From Porites lobata (taxonomy: Eukaryota > Cnidaria > Anthozoa > Scleractinia > Poritidae): a DNA stretch of 64,000 bases. The notes under the pieces were generated by a model, which saw nothing but the letters and a program-made list of their open reading frames with translations, made no database searches and had not been told where the DNA came from. Positions 9,813 to 23,300 of this stretch are shown piece by piece. A program made the translations under genes and the position numbers. The stretch is taken from NCBI GenBank assembly GCA_942486035.1, contig CALNXK010000070.1:817501-881500 (forward strand), written 5' to 3'. Numbering within the stretch: position 1 is the first letter of the stretch; each line of letters begins with the position of its first letter.

Positions 9813-12800
9813 AAATAAATAAATATATATATATTTAGACGTTTGTTTCTCTAGTAAATTCGCAGATATTATTGAAAGTGTACGCACAGGACGAGTTTCA
9901 ATTCTCTTGAACAGAAAATATATGCTTGAAAATATAACCTTGCCCCATGGTCAAAAAGTTTAATTCCGACAAATATTTTCCTTCCTTATTGTAACACTGC
10001 TCAGTCAATCATAAAAGGCCATGAAAAAAGGAAATGATCAAAAAGTGACAAAAGCTCTTGTTTGTTAGACAAATTTTATTTATCAGTATCATAGGAAACG
10101 TATAAAGGATAGTCTTGGTGGAAGTGCATTTTGATGTTAGGGTTTACTTGGTCAGAACAATTGCAACTTACAGCCCAGGATGGGTTAAAGTGTCTGACTT
10201 TACCAATAACAGGGCCCACTCTCTACAGGTTGGTTTTCACTAGCACATTAGCATAAGCATAAGGACATACACACGTGCAGAATGGCATATTTGACTTACT
10301 TCTCGATACCAGCTCTCCTCAACCCGATGATAAACAAGATGGCGAACGAAGCGTCTGCCACATTGCTTTTGGTATGCTCACATAAGGTCTGGGTCAATGT
10401 GACCTATTTTTGGTCTACGGCTTTGTGCTTAGCTTATGCTTGTGTTTATGCCAACCCTGTTTTACAACATAAGCAAAAGCACAAGAAGAACGGCCTTGTT
10501 TGTTTTTCTTGTGCTTATGCTAATGCTTATGTCACCACAGTTTTCACTTGTATTGCTTTCGTCATAAAAAATGTGCCAAATCGCGTAAACAAAGCCAGTT
10601 TACATGCAAATTTATACTGACTTCTGTCCGCGATATATCTGATGGATCGCACCATATTAAAGGGCTTCTGATAGGTCGTTATATTAAAAAAAGGTGAAAT
10701 TTCGCGGGATTTTCGGAGACAGATTTGCTGAAAGTCTCGGGGCTAACCTCGCCAAAAAACAATCGGTAAAAACGGCCCATTTCGTGGGAATTTTTTGGGC
10801 AAATTTCGCTAGAAATCGATCGATTTTGCGCTGATTTGATGAGCGTGTTTAATGTTTTTTTAACAGAGACAATCATTTGCTATTTTAACAAAAAAGCGCT
10901 CGAGAAATAGCCAAAGGCAACGCTTTGAACATCATGACTAGTGCCCAGGTTTTTGCAACATAATTTCCGCCTGGCAGTTTTGGTACGTTGTTCGCTCGTT
11001 TGTGGTAATGATGTTTCAAGATAAATTTGCAAGTTTACGGCAATTAGACAGCCCCAATAGCCGAGATAAGTTTCAAATAGGTTGTATCGACATGTATTTG
11101 TTAAGATTTCTAGCGAATTTCTCGTTGCATGTTTTTGTGAATTTCGCGGGATTTCGCAGATTTACCTGAATTTTGCGGCTCCACTTCCGTGTCAGACGCC
11201 CTGATACTTAATGAACTGCGTCATTTACATTATACAAACTGGCGACTAAAAATTTGCATCTGGCGACTATATTTCTACAGTTGGTCGCCAAAAGGCGACA
11301 TGAGGATTTTTTTTAATTTCGAGCCCTGTTATAACTGGCAGGTATGTTTTACTTCGTTTGGTTTTTAGGGCATACAAACAACAAACATCCCTTAGTTGAA
11401 ATTAGCTGATGGCCTCCACAGACTGGATAAGCTTATTTTATTGTCGACAACGGTTTGTTTTTGACAACTAAATGTTATCGACAACTAAAAAAACGCAGTG
11501 TGTGAGATGAATTGTCGACAACTCAACGCTAAATTTTACTGTTGTCGACAACTAAACAGTTTCCCTCGTTAGAGTGGTCTCAGGACCTTTTAGATAACAT
11601 TAAAAGTTATCGATCTGAAAAATTAAAGGAGTCCGCAACTATATTTGAAGCAAATAACTCCAGTTAAATCCCTGTCATTCACGTATCACGAACTGGTACC
11701 TCTTAGGTGTAGATACAACTTTTGGCCACCCTCTTAAAACCATACTCTGGCCACCTTGTTTTTTTTACCATTTTCAGACGAGCAACCCTGTCATTTTTTT
11801 AGGGGATAACCCCCCCCCGCCCCGGGACCCCATTCAGTCTAAGGGAACGCAAAGAGCCAACGTAGAATCAGCTGCATCATAATTATTCTAATACTATTCT
11901 TTTGTTACTTTTTTATTGTTTTGTATGTTAATTGAGGGAAGAATATGATTTTTTTAAAAATAATTAATGGGGGAGAATTACACCTTAAGATTTTGTCCTT
12001 CCTCGTACTAATCTTACACTCTTCAACTTTCTTTTCACAATTACAAATTGAGGTACGTAGACGGCGTCTGAGTGGCACTACATTAAAGGTCAAAAAGAGG
12101 AAGCCACCAGATAAGAAAAAAAAAAAAACAAAATAACGTCTGTAGAAGGCCCTCACGGTGTTCCATCCTCCAAGACTATTTCGGGAACAAGAATGATCCT
12201 GGAGGCTTTAAAAGAATTCAACGTGAAATAGAAGCTGCACATCGAGATTATTACGTGAGTAAGGTAAATGTGAAAGCCTTGGTGACTCTTCTCATCGCGC
12301 ATTTCAACTCAAAAATGAGATCTATTTATGACATGCCAACAGTTCAACAGTTTTGCTATCAATTTCCTGCTGCCTTAGAAGAAACTCTCAAAAGAATCAG
12401 TTATTGTGGCTTCACCTGTTTTACCTCGCGATACTCGTATTATGACGATCCCGATGGGATGTTTGTCTTTAAAGTGATTCACAAGGTTCCCAGCCCTGTA
12501 GAACAAAGAAGATGTTGAAAAGATTAGGCTGTGGGGGAGAACTTATGGTGATAGCACATAACAGCTGAGCGTCAGAGCGAAATCCTCCAAAGACAATCCA
12601 GGCACTTTGCCTATCAGCGCCTATGGCCGACGGAAGCTTCCAAACAATCCAGCGAGTTTGGAGGACCTCACTGAAAGATTGGAAGAAGAAACCGTAACGG
12701 CTGCCGTGAATGAAGAAAGTGTTGACAGAGAGGAGAGTATTGCACTTGTTGAGAACAAGACGATGTGATACTGATCGCTAAGCTCAAAGAGATCAGTGGA

Positions 12801-12825
12801 CCCTTTATTTTAGGAATATATCTAA
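9813..12825. other. Intergenic; CATAAGC-rich inverted motifs and GTCGAC palindromes
   Basis: Around 10,247-10,535 the words GCATAAGC and GCTTATGC recur on both strands within a likely decayed foldback element. At 11,440-11,560 a TTGTCGACAAC-type palindrome occurs about four times. A plus frame at 12,255-12,518 (87 codons) has no recognisable domain; its position just before a LINE tail suggests retroelement debris. Confidence 0.45.
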
Positions 12826-13225
12826 TTTAAACAGAATTTACTGTCTACAAAAGCGGGCTGTGCCAGCCATTACAAATTTAGAACATCGAGCACATACTGC
12901 TCGTAGTCTCCAAATTGAAAATTTTAGATATTTTCCAAGTCAATACGCTTGATACTACTAAATTTATGTTTCGCTACCACAATAATCTGCTGCCTCCACT
13001 CTTCACTGACTCTTCCGCAATCTGTTTATGACAAACAGTCAAGTCCATAGATATGACACAAGAACAGCCAGTAATTATCGAGTGCATTCCTGTCGTACGA
13101 ACATCAAGAAATTCACAATTCTTTACCAAGGACCTAGAATCTGGAACTGTCTTCCTGCATCTGTTACAAACTTGTCAAGCTTTTCTATCTTTAAGAAAAA
13201 AGTGCTAGAGTTTTTATTAAAATAG
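12826..13225 (+). pseudogene. LINE reverse-transcriptase C-terminal remnant
   Basis: Across frame changes the translation gives RIYCLQKRAVPAITN, then FMFRYHNNLLPPLF, a stop, then YDTRTASNYRVHSCRTN, GPRIWNCLPASV and IFKKKVLEFLLK. This order (LQKRA, HNNLLP, Y-x-TR, G-x-R-x-WN-x-LP, FKKK) is the usual C-terminal tail of CR1/L2-like LINE ORF2 proteins. At least one stop and one frameshift make it non-functional. It is followed at 13,392-13,446 by an ATG microsatellite. Confidence 0.65.
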
Positions 13226-13391
13226 TTACTGATAGGAATTAGTTTAGCCGCACTTCTTCGCAGCCCTTATTTCTTATAATATTGTGATGTCGAGGTGGCC
13301 TCTCTATATAAGCCTGGTGGTTTCATGAAGTCTCCTCACGTCACAACTTGCTGTATCCTGTAAAATTTGCTGCAACAAAAAGGCTAATACA

Positions 13392-13446
13392 TGATGATGA
13401 TGATGATGATGATGATGTTGATGATGATGACGATGATGATGATGAA
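13392..13446 (+). repeat. (ATG)n microsatellite
   Basis: About 18 copies of ATG with TTG and ACG interruptions. The histidine-rich minus-strand frame across it is a by-product. Confidence 0.9.
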
Positions 13447-14216
13447 AGATTGAACAAAATCTTAAGAGAACTTCATCTAAAGTAAAAACACACCTGTACG
13501 CAAGCGATCCCGACAATTGTCTAATATTCAATTACGAGTTCACCGCTGAGGTAAAGAAACATCTTGTGCTTGGCACCGTTTGGGAAGTGCGGTTCACAGA
13601 CGAAGATTTTCATATCGATTTAAACCAAGAGCTCTACGAAGAATGTCTCGAGTGTACAAGGGGGGTTTGAAGGAAGGGCCACGACTGATGTGGATGAAGA
13701 AGAACTTGAAGAGGAACAAGATCCTCTTGTCAAAACAACCTCTTTGGAAGAATTCAAAAGCTTCCAAACCGTTTTTTATTGAAAACACGGCCTAATTAAA
13801 GCCCAGTGAGTAGAGCGGTAGAGAAACTCAGAAGAACTCATGAAGGTAACAATATCTTCTCTTTTTAACCATGTATAGCTAGAGTAGCTAATTTATTATT
13901 TGTCGTTGTCATTTATCGCGTGCATTTCCTCTGAACTTGATAGCCATATTTATAGGAATTAGGCACCATACAGAATTACATTTACTTTAACCCAAAGAAG
14001 GATTTACAAAATTTCGAGCAATACTGACAAGAAAGCGAGCAATGCGAGCAACTGCAAAAATATTGGAAGCACGAGCAAGCGAGCACTCGTTTTAATTTTG
14101 CGAGCAAATCGAGCAAAGGTAAAATTTTGCGAGCAGTTACAAATTTTAATGGACCATAATTTAAGTTTTGACGTTAATGTCAAAATTCGACGGGTGGTAT
14201 GGAACTGTTTACCGGT
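13447..14216. other. Intergenic upstream of the fibrinogen-like gene; GCGAGCA cluster
   Basis: Overlapping frames on both strands at 13,580-13,795 have no recognised domain. Between 14,018 and 14,135 the word GCGAGCA recurs six or more times, with short spacers, just upstream of the predicted promoter. It may be a repeat element or a motif cluster. Confidence 0.45.
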
Positions 14217-14228
14217 ATAGTATAAATT
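14217..14228 (+). promoter_or_regulatory. Possible TATA element of the PAN-EGF-fibrinogen-like gene
   Basis: TATAGTATAAAT lies about 80 bp upstream of the predicted start codon at 14,308, leaving room for a short 5' UTR. Position and sequence suit a TATA box; no transcript evidence is available. Confidence 0.35.
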
Positions 14229-14307
14229 ACATCCCCGTTGTAGCTTAACCGCACTTAATGCACTCGACTTTTCGGGAGACTTGCGATCCGAGAACAAGGC
14301 AGAGCTC

Positions 14308-17300
14308 ATGGGTGTTGTTCTTCACTACAGTATTTTCTTTATGCTGTACATGCATTCTTTAAAAATTTGCTTCGGCTGTTTGGATGGTAAGTTCTTCTTT
14401 TTCCGCCTTGTTGTTTCAATCATATTTGGCTCGCTAGTTTCAAAAACTGAGCGTCAATATAGTGACAAACACATTTATCTCTTGAAAGAAGATAAAAAAA
14501 TTAAAATTAGCTAGACCGACTGTAAAAACTGGAAACAAAGAGTAGCTGCAAAATTTTCTGCTCTAATATACTGCCCATACATATGACTTTTTTACGGCTT
14601 GCGGTTAATTTCTCTTCTTTACAGTTAACAGACATATGCAAAAAAGTCAGTTCACATGCAAAAAGTTCCGTAGAATTAATTTTCGTGGTTGCAAAAAATT
14701 TTAAGGCTCGTAGGACTCCAAGGACCGTAGTTCCCGGATATGTCTATTAGCAACGAGGGGAAAAGATGCAAAACGTTCCAAACAAGCGTATTCGAAACTC
14801 TCTGAATGACAAATTTTGGTTGGGGACCTTTTCACTATTAACCTCTTTTTACAACTTCTAGCGATTAAGCCATCTTTGTAGGCTTTCATTGTATTATTTA
14901 GCTTGTCTGGTCGCCGGCAAAATTATTGCTCTACAAGAATGTAGTTACAGAAACGAAAAGAGACTAGCTATTATTAGTGAGAAAAAAAGGCTGCTAACAA
15001 TGTCAGTGTGCGAGGAGTTTTTAGTCCCTCTTTCCCTCTTAATTCTTTTCGTTTCTTGTCAGTTCGACTTGTCACTTTCCTTTCGCAGGCCAAGGCTCCT
15101 TATTGTCTGTTCTTATTATCTATATTTTTACTTTGGACCCCTGCCATATTAACACTCTACGTTAATACGACCCTAGTTGTACCCGTCTTTAGTTAAGTTG
15201 ACGAAACCTTTTCTAGCTCGAAAATGTCCTGCCATTTAATTTCCTTATTCGAAAACCTCGTTCAATATGACCACTTACTTTTATGGTGCTATATGGGTTG
15301 TACCACGTTGATTAATACTACCATGTTTTTAAAGCCCAACGGTCATCGTATTAACGCGAATTTTATTCTACTCAACTGTCCTTGTTTCCTTTGTGGTCCA
15401 TTTAATATATATGTTTAAGACGTTCACTGAATGTTGGCCTTTTTTCAGAATAAATATAAATGTACTCATAGACGGTTAAGGCTAAATAAATGTTATTTAT
15501 TTTTGTTCTCTTTGGGGGTGAGTCAGTGTTAATTGCCATTATAGAAATTTTCCTTTGAATTCAGAAAATCTATTTTATGTTTTATTCTATTTAATGCAAG
15601 GATTTTTTTACTCATTCAATCATGCAGCTTCTAAACAGACTGACTAAATAACATGGCAACCTAATGAATGTTGAATTAGTGGAAACAAGAACGCGCTTAC
15701 AGCGGCATTCACGTCTCGCCTGAAAGGAGATTAGATCGAGAAATGAGGAGGTGATTAATTCTACAAGAAACATGATTTACTCGCTTAAGGTTTTTTACTT
15801 CCTACTTTATCGACGTCGATACTTTTTATTTGTTTCTGAATTGATTTAGAACGCATGTTAGCGACAACCAAAAATACCTCTCCGGTAGCAGGCTATACGC
15901 GTGCATAAATACACGGAAATTCAAGGGCCTCGATTCCAGAGAAATTACATCATTGCCAGATATCGAAAGAGTGATTTACATGCACGTCATGTCAATCATC
16001 GCCGAAAATAAATCGCATGCTCGTCACAACACTCATTGCATACAGTGAATTATCCAGTTGCCAGCGGACTCAACGAACAACATGGAAACCTATTTAAAAG
16101 TTAAATAACAGGAGACAAGTGTGAGAAAATTTTTAAGAAAATTAACATAAAATTGAGTTTCGTTGTTGTCACTGCGGATTAACCCTCACACCATAAACTC
16201 GTTAACAAGGAGAAAATTTCTAAGAAACAAAGAATTCTGTTGAGTTGAGTTGAGTTTATTATTTCCCATTTCTGTTATTTGCGTGATAAGGGAAAAATTT
16301 TTCACAATAAACACGACAGTTTACCACTATTCAAGACAGGTGGCCATGGGAATACCATCTTCCTATTTTCTTGTTTTCATCCTTTTCATTTGGCTTTTAC
16401 AAATTTTAAAACGAATCATCTTATATTTTCCTTAAAAACGGGGTTTTCGTTATAGAGCTCGACCAATTGACAGAAAAATATTGGGCCTAGATAGCTAACA
16501 ACTTATATCCATTTCCTTGTTGACATTATTTCATATACTTTGCTTTTTTAAGCCAGTTTGAAGAATAAAATGTACTCTTCCAGGAAGATCATCAGCGATT
16601 CCAAAAACCCAGCAAGTTTAATTAATATACATAGCAGGTTCATAAAATTTCAGATAAAACATAGCTGAAAGAGCCGGAGTATAACATAAAATATAAGTTA
16701 TTACGTTCCATGAACTTCAATCTTGTTTACAAAGAACAGTTGCTTTATATTTATCGAAGTTCTTTTTGTCACCAAAAAAAGGCAGAATTGCTAAATGAAA
16801 TTTTTTTCCTTTTTAAATTCAGATAATTGCCGCGTACTGGCGTTTCCGAGTTATTTCCTTATTGCTGACAAATGTTTGGAGAGCCACACGATCTTAATTG
16901 TCCAACATGTCCAAGATATCGGTCTTTGTAAACTGCTTTGTTACAAGGAACCAAACTGCGTCAGTGTGAATTACGAGATACAAACACAAAAACGATGTGA
17001 ACTGAACAATTCAACACACCGAGCGCACGATGCAGACTTTAAAGAGAGGGAAGGCTGCTTATATCATGGAGCAACTGTAAGTTTATTTGTCTTCTCTTTT
17101 CTTGTCTTTTTTTCTTTTATGATCTGCTTTCATCATCTTCAAGGCCATGGATCATTATCTCATCATCGCGGCATCATTATCACCAGAGACGGCGTCTTCG
17201 TCATTAGGAGTGAACGTCTCTTAAAAAAGTTAACTCAAGCTGTTTCAAAATTCATCGCTTATCTTCCATGTCGCGATTTGTCAAATGTTGGTGAATCAGT

Positions 17301-20300
17301 TCAGATGTTAAGTTAAAAAAAAAAAGAATAAGAAATCGTTGTCCAGAAACGTGAAATTAGGCAGGTCATGAGACGACATCAACGAAATATACAATTAAGC
17401 TTAATCCACGTGCAAAGTTTTTTTTAAAAAAATTTGGTAAACTAAACCTATTTGCTTTTTCGACGTTTTCGTTTACTTCGACGTCATCGTTGTTTAAGCT
17501 CCCTATTATCATCATCATCTTCGTGATAATTACTATCATCCTCATCATCATCCTCATCTTCATATTGTAGTTTATAGTTGACGCTCGATCATGAAGGTTT
17601 GGCGTAACTTCTGTTATAAATCAGACCTGATTTTTGTTCTTTTTAAAGAGTGCTTGTAATAATCCCCGTTGCCATAACAACGGTACCTGTCAGTCTGGAT
17701 TCACAGAGAAAAGATATCGGTGTTTATGTCCTTCTGGTTTCACTGGTGAACATTGTGAGAATGGTAAGTTGTTCTTGAAAGTTACTTTCTTTTTTCTTTT
17801 CATCCAGATCCTTAGATAAGTGGGGCCCGGTCCCCAAACAAAAATTTCTTCGGCCCTGCGGGCCTCAGCTTAGTCTAAAAATAAGGGAGGGGGTGTCGGG
17901 CCCCTTCCCTCGATCTGCCACTGCAAATCTCTATAAATTTGGGTAACACATTTCGTCGGATATCTCGTATACGAAATACTCCTCTGACCTGAATCTTGGT
18001 GAGAGTCTTTGCATACTTATCTTCGTTTATTTCCCAGATTCTATACTTTATTTATTGAACGATTTTGATTTTTATTTTGATCTGTTTTGAACGGCGTGAC
18101 ACTGAAAACCAGCAATACCTCTATGCTCTTTGCACGGAAGTTCATTTGATCGTCTGAAGTTAGTATTTTAGGAAACTAACCGGGGCGTGGCCTTTTGTTC
18201 TTAGCTGTAATTGACCCCTTAAGAAGACCATGTATCAAGAAAGTATGACGGCATTTGTTTTTGAAAAAACCAAACTCATCCTCTCTAGCCCTCAGCGATA
18301 CCTTAATGGGTTACCTCAAGTGTGACCAAAATTGGTACGTTTTACCCCTAGTGGAAGCGACGAGCACCTACGTCACATTCATATGGGAGTTCCCTAACAC
18401 CCGGGCTCGAGCTTCTAAGTCTAATGGGAACCGATGAAATCGGGTTGTAGATTGTAGATATTTTTTGATAACTCACCGTGAGCACAGCTAAGGGCTAAAT
18501 TCAGTTTTAACTAAATAAATTTTTGACGGAACATAAGTTGACAAGAACAAGAATGTCAAATATCGAAACTGTGGGTCCAACCATAATCGTTTGCTGAAGA
18601 TGTCAAAAGTCTTAATTTTCTCATAACTAATTAAGTTCATAAGTGAAGGTGAAAAACAAAAACAAAAACCAAAAAAAGCAAATTAAACAATAAGTCAATG
18701 TCTTAACAGACAGAGAAACAGTCTATTTTTGCTTTGGATTAGACACCAATGTTTTGGCTTGCTACTTATATGTTACTTATATGATGTGAAGTATATATGA
18801 AATAATTCATTTTTGAACTGCGGTTGTAGATGAAAGTGCGATGATCATTCTTGACTTTCATGTTACTTATATGTTACTATTTTCCAGGAACCTCTTCTCT
18901 TGATTTCACTGTAGAGATATATTAACTGGGGAAAGTCTAAAATACGTCAAATGCGAAATAAATTTGTTTCTATTATTGATCAATATAATTTCAGACATCA
19001 ATGAGTGCAAAGAAGGAACCCACAATTGCAGTTCTAATGCGGTTTGTAATAACACCAAAGGATCCTACAACTGCACATGTAAACCAGGATATGAAGGGGA
19101 CGGAAATAATTGCACAGGTAATTTCTTTCTTAACTTAATCATTTTGTATGCCTTCGAAAGCATTGCTGTTTTTATTTTCTCGTAGTAAAATGATCTTTAT
19201 AGCAATTACTTGTCAGATAGTTGACCATATTACCTCAGTCAAAATTTTAAGCAGAATGTTTTACAACACTTGGTACAGTGTACCTAGTATTTTCAATGTT
19301 TTGTCGATTTGAAGAACATCAATGGCCGGCATCAGAAACTTTGCTTTTTTTCCTCATGTATTTCTTTTCATACTACAACTAAGCTTGCCATTGTTCAATA
19401 TGATTTCAGACATCAATGAGTGTAATGCGGGAACTCAAAGAACTTGAAACATTTGTTGCCGCTTCCAGTGAAATACAGAATTCTGTTGTCCCACTATTGT
19501 TTTCAATGAATTAAAATTTGTTTGGCTTAATGGTTTGAGCAAATAGAACAAAGGTACCACACAGCAACGGTTAGGCAAGATTCGCAATAACAGCAGCATT
19601 AAATTGGTCTTTAAAATCTGTGAGGTTTTCGCTAATGATTACCCGGTATCAACTTAGCATTGATTTCACCGTTTGCCTGAGAAGTAGATCATAAAATGCA
19701 TTTCCATTTAGGCTGCCTTCGGTTGTGTTTTCACTAGGCCGATTTTCTAGCTGAACATATATTCTTTCTGGGGTTTTGTTTACAAACCGACTTTACTAGT
19801 TGAACGTGACAACTGTTTTAACTGTGAATTTTTGCCCACAATCTAAGCCGCTAACTCAGAGGATACAAATTGCTGAAATTGCAAAAGCGCGCCATAGTCA
19901 AAAATGGCGGGGGACGAAGCGCATGTAATGAGGCTTATTATTTAATTGAGATGGGTTGTGATGCGGTAAATGGTTCTGCACACCGGCGCTCTGAAAAAGA
20001 TAAGGACCTGGAAGAGGAACTGGAGAATCCAATGGGGTCGGTGGGATTGTAAATCGAAAGAAATGAGTTTTGGAATCGTTTGCCATATTGAAGTCCTCAA
20101 GCTCAACCATGAGGCGATTGTCTCTAGCCTGCGTAGCATGGTGGTTTCGTTTGGAGCACTAATGAGAGGAGATAGCAGAGATAGCAGAGCGAGCGAAACG
20201 CGAGCGCGCGTGAAAATCACCCCACATGGGGTGACTCTCACGCCCGCTAGCGTGTCGCTCTCTCTACTATCCCTGAGGAAAAATGGGGGACTACTCGTAG

Positions 20301-23300
20301 TCTAATCTACACAAGCATAATAATTATAGTTTTATTATTAGGTTTGATATTGTGTGCGATGTTTTCTTAGTTTAGGTTTCGAGATATATCTATATCTTTA
20401 TGTAAATTTCGTTTTCCAGTCAGCTGGGTTAAATTCGTCCCCAGACTTCTCTCATTTTGTACGTTATCATGCTGACGATTACCTATATGGCGTGAACGCC
20501 CCCAAAAAATTTTGCCACCTTTTGCGGCCGCGTCCATAACAAGACGAATTTTTGTCTATAAGCTGAGGTGTTTTCATTTATATTGCTCACTAATTTGTCT
20601 GCTGCAGAGGTTATCTGATGTATTTTTAGAGTAAGTATTCAACTACTTTTTATTTCCAAGACCTTTCAGTACTTTCATGTGTCAATACCGCAGGCCTTTT
20701 TTTGTTTCTCTAGAAACCTGTTTAACTTCAAAGTCCTTAAGAACTAAGTTATAGCTATATAATAATACTAACCCTTTAGTTCCCTTCATTTTACAATGGC
20801 ACTGTATATTTGTGTTGGACGTGGCTGCATTGCAGTTTGTTGGTCGCTCAATATTAGAGCTTTTTCAAACAATTAACTATTTACCAGTTCTATTTGTGTT
20901 TTTATGCCTATAACATTCCCATTTACACATACTACCTCAATACCTCCTAGTTTATTTACCCACTGTAGTGGACGTAGCTGCATAGCAATTTGTGGGTCCC
21001 TCACTATCGTTGTAACCAAAACCAGTTGTGTTTTTCATTTTGTTTTTATGCTATATGTTACTGTAGACTTAACTGTATTGCAGTTTATTGGTCCAGTTGC
21101 TTTGCTTTAACCTTTGCTTTAACCTTTGCCATTAACCTCACCTATTTTATGTTCAATAAATACTTACAACATCCCCTGCACACACCACCTACTCCTTCTG
21201 ATTCTATCAGTGGAGGGGAACCCACGCCATGTATTTGGTGATCCCTTTCCCAACACCCGGCAAGACACAAAGGTTTCTACAGAAACTACTGTTCTTTTTT
21301 TTAACAAAGAAAAAAAATCAGTGCTCTGCATGTACATCACACTCTTTGGTACCGTTTTATCGACGTCCAGTGCCAAAGGATACGAGAGAAAAGAGACCCT
21401 GGGCACCATTTACATAAAGGAGCACGAAATTTCGAAAGAAAATCCAATGGTTCACCCCATTCCGTCAGCCAAAGCTTCAGAAGATGTCGGCTGTCGTTCG
21501 AGGCGATGTACGTCTTTTTTTTTTACTCATTTTAGTATCTCTACCACATTTGGCCACACTTTGAAGCGCCTCTTCTACTACAAGGTCATATTAAAACCCA
21601 TCAAATTTCAATCGGATGATGGAAAGCACCAAGACCGAGGCCGTGTTATCCCGTTTTCCTGTTCATCGGAATGAACATTTTGCCTTTACGTCCTAATTCG
21701 TACAACAGTTAATACAAAATGGTCACATGAACATGTTGGTCACATGATCAGTGTTCATGTGACCTAAAGTAGTCACCATTTGGCAAAGACAACGATGTTG
21801 ATGCTGTCGAAATGTCAATCTAAAAAGATTTACCTTGTTTAATAAATCCCTTTTTTCTTCAACATAAACTCAGTGTAGCTAATATCGTTATCTTACTTCT
21901 TACAGCTTCAACGTGCAAGGACATTTATGACAGGACTTTGTAAGTACAAGCGATAGAAAATAACTTGATAAAAAGACACTAAACCAAATTCTAAAATATA
22001 TTTTTTAAAATCTCTGAGGGTTCCAAAATAAAATTGCTAAAATTTCTTCTTAATTTTCTCCACTAATTGGCAAGTTAAATACACGAAAATCGGGAGGTCA
22101 ACGGTGAGAAGATTCAGATCTGGATTCAGTACAAAAAATGGACATTGCTATAAAGTCAGTAAAAAAATAGCAAAAAAATTAAAAAGAGGAAAATAGCAGT
22201 AGACCAGATACTTAAGCCATACTCGTGTTCAACACCTAAGGTCGAAAACGAAACAACAAAATAAAAAAGAAGGAAAGAAACTTAATGAGTTTATTCAGGA
22301 GTGTTCGCTGTGGTCAAGGCAATTACAGTCTTTTCTGGAGTCAGTGAAATGTACTAAATCTCTGAACAATATATATAAATTGGAGTTCCTGATGTTTAGA
22401 TTAGACCCTGAACTTATTACAGAATCACTGCGGATAAAACCATTGTCATAAGATTGTAAAAGGCAATCAGTGAAGAAAGTCGATTGTCTCCAATAGTGTC
22501 AAATGTGTGTGCGCGACATAAGCATGCAAGTTTCAAATGTCATCCCTTCATTTCTAACTACCCGTTCAATTTATCTCCTTCGTACATAATTTTTTGTGAA
22601 CAAAGGAGTTCTACCTACTTAGTATTCTAAAAAACCTCAGAGTTCAAGACAAATACCAAAAAAAAACAACCCAATAACGTAACTGTTACATAAAAACAAA
22701 ATATGTAATACAAACCAGGGTTATAGGGTTATATATATCGCGCTTTCCTATCCTTTTTGCACAACATTTTGCAACGTCGTTGCAGATTCTTCAGCTCAAC
22801 TGCAACGATCCCGACCCGACTCCAAAACATGTTCCCATGCCCATGACAAAGAAATCCACTCATAATTCTAAATTTGCCAGATTTTTTAACAAACTAGTGT
22901 GCTCTAACAAAAAGGAGAAAAGTAGCTATGTCATTCTGAATGAACTTAGCCATTTTGGTGGCTTGTTTGTTCAGGGCCAAAGAAAACGCAGCGTATTTGC
23001 TGGATGTTGGGTCTACAAAGGTTCCCGTATACTGTCACATGACCAAGCATGGTCTTGATGCATGCGGAGGAGGTGGATGGACGCTGGTCATGAAGATCAA
23101 TGGCTCAAAGGTATTAAAAGTTAACTGTTCAAAAGCTGATTAACTACGAAGTCGCTCGTCAACAAGCGTACTCCCCCTGTTAAGGTAAACTTTTAATTCT
23201 AGATCAAAATGCAGACTAGTAGATGAAATATATATTCAGCTTAAGACAAAGTATGAACAAGGAAATGGCAGCAGTAATAGACTAGACACACGTAAACTGG

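Noticed and set aside
13304..13531. Histidine-rich minus-strand protein
   Set aside because: The histidines come from the reverse of an ATG microsatellite; no other gene signal.
21126..21674. 182-codon plus frame in intron 4 of the fibrinogen-like gene
   Set aside because: No domain, leader or cysteine pattern, unusual composition, and it would not join in phase with neighbouring exons; treated as chance.
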